A DNA stretch of 64,000 bases from Rosa chinensis (taxonomy: Eukaryota > Streptophyta > Magnoliopsida > Rosales > Rosaceae), in contig NC_037091.1 in NCBI RefSeq assembly GCF_002994745.2, positions 57,459,612 through 57,523,611 of the forward strand. The letters run 5' to 3'. The notes beneath the pieces were generated by a model that was given only the letters and a program-made list of their open reading frames with translations, did no database searches and had not been told where the DNA came from. Position numbers and translations under genes: made by a program. Positions 24,110 to 36,028 of the stretch are shown here, piece after piece (within the stretch, counting starts at the first letter, position 1; the number at the start of each line of letters is the position of its first letter).

Positions 24110-27100
24110 TCATATAAGCCTTAATTCATACTCGCCTGCCATGGTTATGTATCTCACCCATGGAAGAGCTTGGTATCCACTCTTTTCAATAATCTTCAGG
24201 TAACGAACCTACAAAACCCAGCATTTACGTAAATGTAAAACTAATTTTGCTTTGATTGTTCGTATTTCAACATAATCATGAAAGAGTGTTATTAGAAGAC
24301 TACTTATTTCTTATTTCTTAATAATAAACAGGCTAGCTCTCGACCATTTACTATATCAACTTGACATCCTAAATGGAACTCTCTAGTGGTTTCTGTTGCA
24401 TACGAACTGCCAGTTGAGAATAATTTGAATCTAAAAAATGCTACTCAACAAGAACCGACAACGACCTTAAACCTTATCCATCTTTTCTGCCTAGGAGTCC
24501 TTAACAAAAATGATGGTCTAAGAGAGATCTAGATGTCCCGTAAGTAGCAAAGCAATCATGTCCATAAAAGAATACCTGTATTCCGGAAACAGTAAAATAT
24601 GGTATCTCAAACTTCACACGTATAGGAGCTTTTCTTTCAGGAGTTGCTTCTTCAGCTGTTACACTTGGAAGGTGAAACTCTGCTCTCAACATATACTCCT
24701 ATAACATTTCAATTAAAAGCAGGATTATAAGAAAGCTGAAGTGCACAGCACAAAAGACAACCTAAAAATTTATTTAGTATAGCTACAACTCCTGAAGTGT
24801 GCACAGATAAATAAATTAATCCATACCTTGCCACCAGGAAAAGATCTTATCTTCCACATTAGTGCATCATTTTCAGGTGCATATGTTGCAGATCCTAATG
24901 ATGTCCGAATATTTGGGTTAGTAGCATCGGTTTGCACAGGTACCTCAATCTCAACATTTGTTGCAGTGCTGTGAAATTAAATTTTCATTAGTACTAATGG
25001 AATCTTGGACATTAGGGTTCCCATAGCACAGGGCAATTGACTCGACAAGAGGCATGATTATGCAGCAGTAACTATACCCCAGCCCCTCCCATCTCCAGAA
25101 AATGCATGAAAAAAATCAATACCTACGCTCCTTGAACTGGCTTCGAGCTTTTACCAGGATCTCGATGCGACTTTTTGAATGCCTTTCAATTTGAGCTTCA
25201 ACCCAAATTAGAGGTTTGACCTGAAAGAGATACAACGAAATTCATTACAATCAATAAATCCAATAGAAAATTGACAACAAAAAAGAAAGTCCAATAAAAA
25301 AGAGAAATCAAGAAAAGTACATTAATAGAGCATGAGGTTACCTGCGTACTCAGTCTATAAGTCATGAGATCAAAAGCTCCATCAGGTGGAACGAAGGATA
25401 TTGTCCGATCATTTTCAAACCGGGCCAAACGCACACACCTAAGAAAATTTTAAGATTTAGTGCGAGGTTGTAGGAATGTTGATTGGGTAACCTCTCAAAC
25501 AGTAATAAGAGCAACACCGGCACTCAGATACCAAAGATTAAAGCTACATACTGATGAAATTTGATGTCTTCCAAATCAATGGCCTTTCCCTTTGTTGTTC
25601 TGCCTTGTGCCTCCAATAGCACTCTATCATTTAAGCCCAGCTTACACTCGGGCATACCACTGCAGCAGGAAATAAGTATATAGCTATCAGATGAGATGAC
25701 AAGATTTACTTAAGCATGCACTTATAATTAGCAAGGTCTACAAAATTTATTATTATTATTTTAAAAGACACTGCAACAGTAAATACACCCTTATCAGATG
25801 TGAACACTAGATACTTCCTTATATTTATCAAGGTCTATAAGATTTATTAGGAAAAAAAAAAAAGGATTGGTTAGCAGAGACTATACATTCAACAAAGAAG
25901 TATTTGGCTTTTGTTCAGGACAAAAATAAACAGTACAGATATTGAATGCAAGTATGCACCTTGACACTGGAATTCAGAGAATTAGGAAAGAATAGGTGTG
26001 AATGAACAGTGTTGAACGCATCATAGTGAGTAGATGCTACATGCTAGGAAGTACCAAAATAGCAAAGGATTTCAACATTTACAAATGCAGAAAGGACACA
26101 CAGATTCAACTAATTACAGCCACGCATCATATTGAGAAAATCTGCAGCTATCCAATAAAATGAAGTCCCCTAGAAGACAAGTGAGAAAGGAAGTAACTTC
26201 AATTCATGAGTTGAAAATTTTATCAATCTGCCCTGCCCATCAGTGTCAAATTTTCTAGAGATCTTCTACTTAGACGTCCACATTTGCTCTCCTGACATCC
26301 ATATACACTTATTATTCTTCAAACCCTAATTTACCTCTCGCAAGAAAAACTGAAAAAAGGAAAAAGAGTCCTGCACTCCTGCCAGACATAAACCCACAGC
26401 CCTTGCATTCAACACCACGTAATGTATGAAAGGGTAACTAACTACAAATTGAGGTTGCACAGGTTTGTGTGTTTTTGATATGGTTATTGATAATTGTTTA
26501 ATTATATGATATAATGACACGATGCTGGGATAACAATTCAACGAAAGTACTGGATGCGGAGGCGTGAGGTCTGCAACTCAAGTACCCACTCCTATTTTAT
26601 TGTTGCAGTTGTCGATTACTCGATTTGGAGGTGTTGAGGTCAGTCGCCGAAGAAAAGTTTCATGAAGGTGATGAAACGAAGACCTCCCCCAGTAAAATTT
26701 CTTTTCCTTTTGATTTGTCATGATTATTTAATTTTATTTGAGCGTGATAAGGGAATTTAAGGGGTATGAAAATTAAGAGGGAGGTTCCAAGAGAATTTTA
26801 TTTTTTTATTTTTTTATTTTTATGATGAACCAAGGGTTTAGTTAGTGGTTTTCACAGCAACAATTATTGAATATTTCTAAGAGCAATATTTATTAGGATT
26901 TAGGATTAAACACTGTCCTCTAAACATGAGTTCCACCCTAGAAATGGATTTGCACACTAGCATACAGCAAACAAACTAGAAATTCTTGAATTAAAATCTC
27001 AATCTAAATATTTATGCTTACTAGGCATTCGGTAAGAGCATAAATCTACCAATATGTTCAGCTACAGAAACACAAAATAGACTACTAAATACACAGATTA

Positions 27101-28266
27101 AAGAAACTAAATAAAATAGATATCTTTTTTTGAATAAGGAAATAAAATAGATATCTTTGCTAGAGGAAACATAACAGTGAAAACACACCTCAAATAAGTT
27201 CTCATCTTCAAAGCACCAACAACATCAGACCTAATGATTTGACCATTGCTGTTGACGAGTATATTAACGCTCTCCACTACATCAAGGAAAACCTGCAAGA
27301 ATCAAGAAAAAGAAAAAAGGAAAGTCATCCACTGTCTGTTGCTTCAAAGAAGGATAATTTGTTCTTTTCCCTGTGTAAGTACCTCATTCTTCTTGTAACG
27401 TATCCCTTCACTGCGCCAAGACACTGCATTTGTTACGGCCATTGGGGGCCTCTGGTTAACTTCCATCCTGTAAGCATCAGTCTTGATAAACTCGCTTAAA
27501 ATCTTCGCTTCAGTAAACTGAGGGTAACCGAAGTCCATCATTTCATCCAGCAACTCATACTACAACAAACGACACGCAGAAACACATCAAACCACAAAAC
27601 ACCAAGATCGAAACCAACCAAAACGAAACGGCACAAAAAATCTCCTTACCACAACCACAAAGTTATCCCTAAGCGACTCCTCTTCTAACTCTTCAAAATA
27701 ATGCTTGAACACCTGCCAGTCACAAAATCCACAACAACCAATCACCAATTCCGCAAATTCAAACCGAAACCAAACCACGAATCGACGCAGGCACGAAGCT
27801 CATAAATTACCAATAGATCTTACATCAACAATGCGGTGCAGAAAGAAGAGAATGCTGGCAGCATTGCAGTTCTGCCTAGACGCCGCCATCAGGTACACAT
27901 TGTTATGCTGTAGAAACATGTAGCTTACGCCATTATCGTGCACAACCGGATCGTGTGACTCTGCATCAACCTGAACCACATAACAATGCCGCCATCAGAT
28001 TCGAATCCACTAATTCCACAGCTAATAGCAAACAGAACGAACTCAAAACCGAAATTCAATCCACAGGATCAAACTACCACGAAAACTAAAAGAAGCGAAA
28101 TTTGGAGAATTGGGAAAGTGAAAAAAGCGAGGGGGACCTCTTTCTCGATGAGCTTGGTGAAGAAGCGCTCGGCCTGGACGGCGGAGACGTCGCCACGATA
28201 GTCGCGCCAGATGAGAACGCGGCCTTTGATGTCTAGGAGGAACAGCCCCGAGACTGCCCCTGCCAT
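24110..28266 (-). CDS. AP1M: AP-1 complex medium (mu) subunit
   Basis: Eleven exons join in frame on the minus strand: 28266-28138, 27970-27824, 27712-27650, 27559-27383, 27292-27189, 25659-25552, 25438-25342, 25220-25123, 24968-24827, 24698-24576, 24208-24110, giving 428 aa, exactly the usual length. Residues 1-140 form the longin-like domain (MAGAVSGLFLLDIKGR, then SRQNCNAASILFFLHR), and about 170-427 the mu-homology domain that reads YXXphi sorting signals (SDVVGALKMRTYL, ARFENDRTISFVPPDGAFDL, KFEIPYFTVSGIQ). It acts in clathrin-coated carriers at the trans-Golgi network and early endosome. Intron 5 is unusually long (1,529 bp) but holds no recognised gene. The Arabidopsis homologues AP1M1/AP1M2 (HAP13) are very similar. 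Confidence 0.97.
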
Positions 28267-28386
28267 TAGGGTTTCTGGGGGAGGCTCAGATCGGAAACCA
28301 CCGGATGCGATCTGTGATTCTGGATTGGTGGGGAAGTCAAATGAGAGCTCAGGTAGATCTAAAGGCTGGAGCTTTAGGGCCTCACG

Positions 28387-28398
28387 ACGACGTCGTTT
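28387..28398. promoter_or_regulatory. ACGACGTCGTTT motif, AP-1 mu promoter (proximal)
   Basis: ACGACGTCGT palindrome about 120 bases before the AP-1 mu start codon. Confidence 0.45.
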
Positions 28399-28538
28399 CT
28401 GGCATCAAAAGGTTTAATCTTTTCAACATGGAACCGGAGACTCTATCTGCCTCAATCTATCTATCTCAGTCTGAGTTTTTGGGAATGGAGGTGAATATTT
28501 GCTTCTTTCAGACGTTAGAGGCCAGCGACTCAGCTGCT

Positions 28539-28551
28539 ACGACGTCGTTTT
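28539..28551. promoter_or_regulatory. ACGACGTCGTTTT motif, AP-1 mu promoter (distal)
   Basis: Second identical core, about 270 bases before the start codon and 150 bases from the first. Confidence 0.45.
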
Positions 28552-28689
28552 GCGTTGCTTAATGGGAAAAAGAGTTGGCTGTGAATCCCCAATAATTACC
28601 ACGCAAGATTTCTATTTGTGATATTGATTGGAAAATGGACAGGCTTATTGAGAATCCCTTCAATGGATTATTGAGAATCCCTTCAATAA

Positions 28690-29110
28690 TTACTCCTGTT
28701 CAATTTTCAATTCGATCTCATGGTTTACGACACAAAGAATAGTATTTACAATAGACTATAAATGGATGGTTAGATTATATTAAATACACTCTTAGGTTAT
28801 TAATAAAAATATTTATTATAAATATCAAGGGTTGAGATCATCTTATAAGTGTTGAGTTATTTGCACCGTCGGTGCATAGAATAATTTTCATAGACTAATC
28901 AAAGTTAATACTTAACTAATTTTAAAGTAACTGTTGAGAATTAATCGTTTAAAGAGTATTAAGAATGTGTAGTACATTACTCTATTAAAACGTTCAATTT
29001 TCAATTCGATCTCATGGTTCACGACACAAGGAGTATCTACAATAGACTAATCAAAGTTAATATTTAACTAATTTTAAAGTAACTGTAGATAATTAATTGT
29101 TTAAATTCCT
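28690..29110. repeat. Dispersed direct duplication upstream of AP-1 mu
   Basis: Two blocks recur in direct orientation. TTCAATTTTCAATTCGATCT with its following 35 bases occurs at about 28699 and 28990. ATAGACTAATCAAAGTTAAT with its following 45 bases occurs at about 28890 and 29041. The copies differ by scattered substitutions, so this is an old partial duplication of AT-rich DNA. No gene is present in 28560-29390. Confidence 0.75.
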
Positions 29111-29390
29111 TTTTTTTTTTAAAGGAAAAAAAAAGTTTTGACAATATTAAACGTAAAAATAGTTAGTGTTGCAGGTGCACAGGTCTCAGTGGTCTCACAA
29201 TAGTTGTACCATATTTTACATTTTGTCGATTTATATAGTAGAAAAGATAATCATTGTTGAAAATACTCTAAAAGTATTAGTGCGTTTCTAATTATATAAT
29301 CACAAATTTTGATAATAAATAAAGAAAAAAGATAGTCCTAGTTAAAGCGTAAGCACTCGATAAGCTCTTATTCTTATAATTCAATATTAA

Positions 29391-29614
29391 ATTGTGTGTC
29401 TGGCCCAAACTCTAGTTGTTTGTCTGAGTTATAATAGGGTTAGTCTTACAGATATTTTCGAAGATATCTAAATCATTGTACGATTATGTTTCTTTATAAG
29501 ACTCTGATTCTATGTTAGTAATCATCTATATAAAGAGGCCCCTATTATCAATGAAAGCACAACTCATTCTCTCAATTCTCTCTGCTGTTCTCTGCATCCT
29601 TTTTTCCTGAAACA
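29391..29614 (+). repeat. 5' LTR of copia element
   Basis: Matches the 3' LTR from ATTGTGTGTCT to the terminal ACA, with a TATA box (CTATATAAAG near 29530) for retroelement transcription. The expected TGTTTAAGGACAC start seen in the 3' LTR is missing or replaced. Confidence 0.9.
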
Positions 29615-30460
29615 CATTATCAACACGAAGCCCTAAATCTGAAACAAATACCCAAAACCTAAATTCGAATACAAAACCTTGAAGCTTTTTTTGCCTCCGC
29701 CTCACACCTTAAAGAACTTGATCCCAGGAGTCTAGAACCGGCGACAGAATCCCAAGAACCTGCTGGAAAAGTACCGAACCGGCCACCGAAAGTAGAATTA
29801 GAGAATCCACCAGTTCACCGCCTTCCGGACCTCCAATTGCCACCAAATTTTGTCAACAGCAATGCCTTGATCCCAAAATTTAGGAACCGGAAGCAAATCG
29901 CCAAGAACTAGTCTAAAAGTCACCAAACCGTCCGCCTAAGTGACTGAACCACAAGCAGAAAACTAGACAGATGCCTTTTTAGGGCAATTCCGGCCAACCA
30001 CTGGCCAGAAGCACCTTTTTCCTGCCAACTCCCAGCTAAAAGTTCCGGCAACCCCCATTTGTCCTTTTCAAGGTAATTTTTCATTAAAGTTCCCGCTTTT
30101 GTGTACTTTCCTTTAAGATTTAAATTCTTTTCTTTTCTTCGGGGGATTGCAATCTCCCTTCTTTTACCCCCCCTTTCTTTTCTATAGGGGAGACCTAAGC
30201 CGAACTGTGGGGGTTGGTGCTATCTCCAAGCTTGGAACTTGTTGAGACCTCCAAACTTAGAGTTTGTTGAGAAGATACGATCGACCACAAACACATCATT
30301 GTTTCGATCTAATCCAATACCTCTTGGAATCAAATTTCTTAGGAGCCATCACGCTCAGAAATTCTTAATTTCTTGGGAGCGACTACGCTCAGAAATTTCT
30401 TTTGTTTTCGTAGTAGACTTTTTGCTCCGAAACTAACCATTTTTCTTGTTCTCTTTCAGG

Positions 30461-30811
30461 ATGAGTAACCTGAACAAACTGGACTTTGCTCCATTGGGAA
30501 CAATTGGCTCTGAATATCACAAGTGGGTTCGTGATGTCCACCAACATCTCGAGGCCCAAGGAATCCTGGATACGATTCTTGAACCTAGTCAGGACGTGCT
30601 AACTATTGAGCAAGCTCAAGCTTTGGTAGCAAATAGAGCAGCCTTGGAGGAAAATAAGGCAAAAGCCATCATCCTAATGACTTATCATATGGATGATTCG
30701 CTCCAATACGAGTATATGAATGAAGAAGACCCCAGAAGGCTGTGGGTCTCACTCGAAGAATTCTTTGGCAATGCCCGTGACTCCCTGCTTCCTGATCTAG
30801 AAGTGAGATGA
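30461..30811 (+). pseudogene. Copia gag fragment
   Basis: An open frame begins MSNLNKLDFAPLGTIGSEYH and holds the UBN2-type copia gag segment (WVRDVHQHLEAQGILDTI, MTYHMDDSLQYEYM, DPRRLWVSLEEFF). It stops at 30809-30811, about 116 codons in; homologous gag text continues after the stop in other frames (IAEKHGNILVKNYNLRP at about 31048), so the gene is truncated by mutation. Confidence 0.85.
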
Positions 30812-33800
30812 CATAATCTCCGCTTCTGTGATTTCAAGACAGTCCTTGATTACAGCTTGGAATCATTTCACATTAAATCCTTGATTGAATTGTGGAATTA
30901 TGTGGTAAAGAGATCACAGATGTGATGTTGATTTAGAGGACTCTCTCTACCTTCCCCGTCTCTACTTTGATGGTTACTAAAAACTATCAAATCGATGTTA
31001 CTGCAGGACGGATCACAAGGTTTCATGAGCTCATTAGAGCCATAAATATCGCTGAAAAGCATGGCAACATCCTTGTGAAGAACTATAATTTGAGACCAGT
31101 GGGAACAAAGTCTATTCCAGAGTTCAATTATAGTTGCACCCTTAAGAGACGGCGCTAAGAGCGAAACCCTAAATCTAGGAAAAATTCTGGACGTTCTGGT
31201 CCATATTCTTGCTCTATTGAGGAAGGTAACAGCCAAAATAGGTGGACACGGAACCGAAGAGGTCAATGTGGAAAGAGAGAGGAAGGTAACGCCTCTGGCC
31301 ATGTTGATGGCGCCACCAGTACTAAGAGTCATCATAATGACGCTTTCAAAATGCCTCAATTATAAGAGTCTAAGCAAAGAAATGTATGTTCTCTATGTGA
31401 ATCATCCAGTCATTGGGCACACATTTGTAGAGCACGTGAGGATATTGTCACCTCCTACAAAGCATATTGTGAAGCAAGAGAAGCTCACTATGTGGAACAA
31501 GAATATCAAGAAGGTGATCTCGAACTAAGGGTTGAAGACTTTAAATCTGGTTGGGATCAATAGATCGCCGATTTTGAATTAGTCTTTATTTTTCAACAGA
31601 TGTAATGGTCAATTTCCATATATTTCATAGTAAATGCCATTGGCTTAGTTTCTCTTCAAGCAGGTTCATCCAAAATGAGTATGATGTCTAGGAACGTTTT
31701 GAGATAAGTGGCACTTAAGAGAGCTTTGCTCCACTGATATCTCTCTACTCACTCTGTCATATTTATTTTAGAGTTATCAAAGGAAGTCAAACGACTACCA
31801 TTGTTTTGCATTAGCTAGTATTTGGATTAGATTATCTTAATGATTAAGAAACAATGATGTACTCCGTTGGCTTATGAATAAAATTTCTAGTTCTTTTCGT
31901 TATGACTCCATTTTAATTCTGAGCATATTCCTATGTGACTACGATGGTTGGGCCATCAAGATTAGTTCAAGGACATGGAATAGCCCAAATTCCCTTGCCA
32001 AATGGCACCTTGATCACAGAAACTCTCTATGCTCCTAGGGCAAATCGAACCCTATTGAGCCATTCAAGCTAACGGATTCCATGAGAAAACGCATGTAGAG
32101 AACGGAAATGAGTTCCTTTGCAATACCTCTAATGATTGCGAATAAAGGCGCATCTTAGAGAAACTTATGTGTCTCTCTAGTGAACTTTACGTCACCACTA
32201 TTCGAGCTATTAAATCCAAAAAAATTATGAGAGAAGATCTCTTAGATCTAGACACATATTGGCTTTGTCACGAAAAGTCATCCTAGTCATGATATGATGA
32301 TCCGTCTACTAAAGACTTCACAGAGACATCCATTTTTTTTAGCGAAACGAAGCACGAATTAAAGGTTGATTCTTGGACTAAGTATGACCGCCGCTGCTAC
32401 CTATGGCGCCGCCACCATCCATCGCCATCTTAGGGCTGGCACAGTCCATATCCAGGACACCATGGATGATGTCCATCATGGTGATGGCGCTCCAGATGAT
32501 GCTACAATCACCAAACTTTGCTTCTAATAACGTTACAGACGCTCATGCCCATCCAAAATCCTCATTGGTTACTTCTAAAGCCCCTCGCTCATTCTACAAA
32601 GTCTGTTCCTTATGGAAATTAGGATCGTGACCGTCTTATGCAAATAATTCGAAAATACTCATTCTGTTCTTACATAGAATCATCCAAGGGGATTCTATGG
32701 ACCTATTCAACCAACTTGCGGATGTTAAAATATTTCATGATGTTAGTTGACAGGCAAACATGCTGGTCACGTGTTGTGTCATTGTCCACTTGTTATGCTG
32801 CTCATACTACAGTCCTAGCACATATCATATGATGACGGATTCACTCCCCAGATCATCTCACTTAGTCAATTAGACTTGACAATGCTAGAGAGTTTACATC
32901 GAAGACTTTCGATGATCATTGCATATCACTAGGACTGATGTTGGACATAATATTCCCATGTACCCTATATCCGCTTGGGGTTATGTAATATCGCATGCAG
33001 TTATGCTAATTCGTCTACGACCCACCACTACTCAATCTATCTTTGCATTACAGATAGTGATTGGGTACATGTATCTCGTACTTACGCATATTTGAGTGTG
33101 CTATTTATGTGCCTATTGCGTCGCCGCCGCGCACTACGATGGGTCCTCACCGATGAATGGTAAATACGTTGGATGTGAGACTCCAACAATCATTCGCCAC
33201 TTAATACCCTTGGTAGACGATCTCTTTACCGCTAGATTTGTGGATTGTCACTTTGATGAGACAGTCCTCCCGTCATTAGCCAGAGATAAGAACACAGATG
33301 TTCAATATGAACGACAGAAATTGTCGTGGCCTGTCCCAACTATGTCTCAACTCGATCCCCGTTAAAAGGACGAGATCAAACATATATGCTGTAAATATGC
33401 CTGTAAGGATGGACATCTCCACGAGAGGACGTAATGCCACCCTACACGGAGGTAGGCATGACACCAACGCCATAGAGAGTGGCACTCTGGCATTACAGGT
33501 CATGGCCCCAGCTAGGATGCGTGGGAGGCCCATGGGTTCGAAAGATGCTTTGGCACAACTCAATCATTTGATCATCGACACTCAAAATCCATCTCATGAA
33601 AATGTTTCGGATTATGGTTATCATTGGGGGACGCCTCAACGTCAAAACTTATTCATAAGAATATAGAGCTTTCTGAAAATTACACTAGTGTACATGAGAT
33701 GTGGGTAAAAAGTCCATCATGATTGATGATGTATTCATGCATTTCATTGCTCATGAGTTTATTATGTCCGATAATATCAAACTACACTCCGTTGATGAAT

Positions 33801-33849
33801 GAATGTCAAATTAGAGAAAATTGACCTAAATGGAAAGATGTGATCTAGG

Positions 33850-35360
33850 TTAAGTTGGATTCTCTAACGAAGATGAAGCTTTTTCGAGCCAGTGATGCCG
33901 ACACCTCTTAACATAAAACCTATTAACTAATGGGTCTTCGTTAGAAAGCGTGACGAGAAAAAAATATGGTAATCTCGCCTTATGGCGCAAGGCTTCTCAC
34001 AAAACGCCCTGGAATCGACTACGATGAGACATATTCTCTCTCGTAATGGATGTCATTACACTCCACTACCTTGTCAGTTTGGTAATTTCCAAATAACTGA
34101 ACATGCAGCTTAGGAATGTGGTCACTACGTATCTCTATGGGGATCTAGATACGGAATATACATGAAGGTTCCTAGTGAACTTAATTTACCCAAGTCAAGT
34201 GGTTCTAGACCAAAGAGCGCGTTTGCAATGAGGTTGAAATGCTCACTAAGTGACTACTTGATTGGGAAGGGATATGTAAATGCCCGCGCATTTTCATAAC
34301 AATTTCAGGATTCTATCGCAGTTCATGTAGGTTAAATGATCTTAATTTGAAGCCCTTAGAGAGTTAAGGGAAACCGCTGAACACTTGAAATCTGAGTTTG
34401 AGATGAAGGATCTTGGAAGAACATGATTTTATCTCAGTTTGGAACTTGAGCACCGTGTTTATGGATACTTAGGCCTTTTGACAAGGTCAAGCCTTCAAGC
34501 ACGCCTATGATTGTCCGTAGTCTTGATCCTAAAAAGGATCATCTTCGTCTGAAGGATGATGACGAAGATGTGTTAGAGGCAGAAGTGCCCTACATAAGTA
34601 CAATATGCGCATTATAGTACTTAGCTCAATGCACAAGACCGGACATCTCATTTACAGTGAACTTGTTAGCTAGGTATAGCTCCGTGCCAATGCGACACCA
34701 TTGGATTGGTATAAAAAATATCTTTCGATACTTGAGATGTACGATTAATATGAGCTTATTCTATCCCTACAGAGAGATTATGGATTCAGACCCATCATAC
34801 ACCAGGAACGCAGCCAACACTGGCTAGCGTCCTTTATCCCCATCCCAAAACAACATTGGTGTTTTTGAAGGTTTTGTTGATGCTGGGTATCTCTCTGACC
34901 CACTGACCCATAAAAGTCATTCCTAAACTGGTTATGTGTTCACCATGGGTAAGACCATGATACATTGGAGGTCTACAGAACATACCCTAGTTGCTACTTC
35001 TTCTAACCATGCAGATATTATTGCTCTTCACGAAGTAGTTTGTGAATGTATGTGGATTGGATCCATAATTACACATGTTCAAGCAATTGTGGTTTGAAGT
35101 CTATCACAGATGAGCTTACAAACATTTATGAGGATAATGCTGCTTGTATTGAACAAATGGAGTAAGGCTACATAAAAAATGACAACACCAAGCGTAATCA
35201 GCAACAATAGACTCTCCTCAAGATCAGAGTGAACTAGGTTCAATCTGAGGACAGTGTGACAGACTTGTTCACTAAGTCATTGCCTAATTTCACTTTCGAG
35301 AAACATGTTGGTAGCATCGTTTGCGGATGTTATCCGAACTCCCATGACCGTAGTCATTAG
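33850..35360 (+). pseudogene. Copia reverse transcriptase / RNase H remnant
   Basis: Translating across frames gives recognisable copia pol blocks: YGDLDTEYT, RSLDPKKDHL, LAQCTRPDISFTVNLLARYS, RHHWIGIKNIFRYLR, GFVDAGYLSDPLTHKSHS, HWRSTEHTLVATSSNHADII and DSVTDLFTKSLPNFTFEKH. Numerous stops interrupt all frames. The usual catalytic YVDD box was not found intact. Confidence 0.85.
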
Positions 35361-35524
35361 GGGGAGATGTCTACATGTATGGTCTCGAAATGTGAAGCGT
35401 GTGTTGTACTCTTTTTCTCCTTCGACCGATGTTATTTTTGTCCAACTAGATTTTTGTTACTCGGCAAGGTTTTTGACAGGCAACTAGAGGCCGGAGCACC
35501 GCTTTTGGGTGACACAAGGGGGAG

Positions 35525-35777
35525 TGTTTAAGGACACTTAGATTGTGTGTCTAGCCCAAACTCTAGTTACTTGTCTGAGTTGTAATAGGGTTAGTCTTAC
35601 AGATATTCTCAAAGATATCTTCGTAGATATCTAAATCATTGTACAATTATGTTTCTTTGTAAGACTCTAATTCTATGCTTGTAATCCTCTATATAAAAAT
35701 ACCCCTATTATCAATGAAAGCACAACTCATTCTCTCAATTCTCTATGCTGTTCTCTGCATCCCTTTTTCCTAAAACA
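35525..35777 (+). repeat. 3' LTR of copia element
   Basis: Starts TGTTTAAGGACAC immediately after the polypurine tract and ends in CTAAAACA. It differs from the 5' LTR by scattered substitutions and a small duplication (GATATCTTCGTAGATATC), implying an old insertion. Confidence 0.9.
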
Positions 35778-36028
35778 AGTATAACATTCTTATTATTTTC
35801 GGCCAAATTAGATCACAACTGGTGTCACAAGCTAAATAAACTACAACACAATATCCCACCATAAACAAAAAAGTTGCTGAAGAATCTACAAATTCACTGC
35901 AAACTCCAATAAATCTATGTACTATAGGATAGGATACATTTATGTAACCAATTACACTAGTCAAGAAAAGAGAATGATCATTTAGAATGCGACCATTATC
36001 TAAAGTAAGAGCTGCCTGCTATTGATCA

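Larger units (their letters stand above)
29391..35777 (+). mobile_element. Degenerate Ty1/copia LTR retrotransposon
   Basis: Two direct repeats (29391-29614 and 35525-35777) flank about 5.9 kb. After the 5' LTR comes a primer-binding-like TTATCAACACGAAGC; before the 3' LTR a polypurine tract (AAGGGGGAG). Gag starts at 30461 (separate entry). Further downstream, broken frames give integrase-like and reverse-transcriptase pieces: DETYSL, DIKDLYGD-like remnants, CTRPDISFTVNLLARYS, and RNase H with FVDAGYLSDP and VTDLFTKSLPN. The order gag-INT-RT-RH is that of copia. Stops and frameshifts are everywhere in pol, so it cannot move by itself. The first 17 bases of the 5' LTR differ from the 3' LTR, and no target duplication was found. 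Confidence 0.92.

Noticed and set aside
33850..35360. Reverse-transcriptase remnants as an endogenous pararetrovirus
   Set aside because: Flanking LTRs, polypurine tract and gag-INT-RT-RH order identify a Ty1/copia retrotransposon; no viral coat or movement protein seen.
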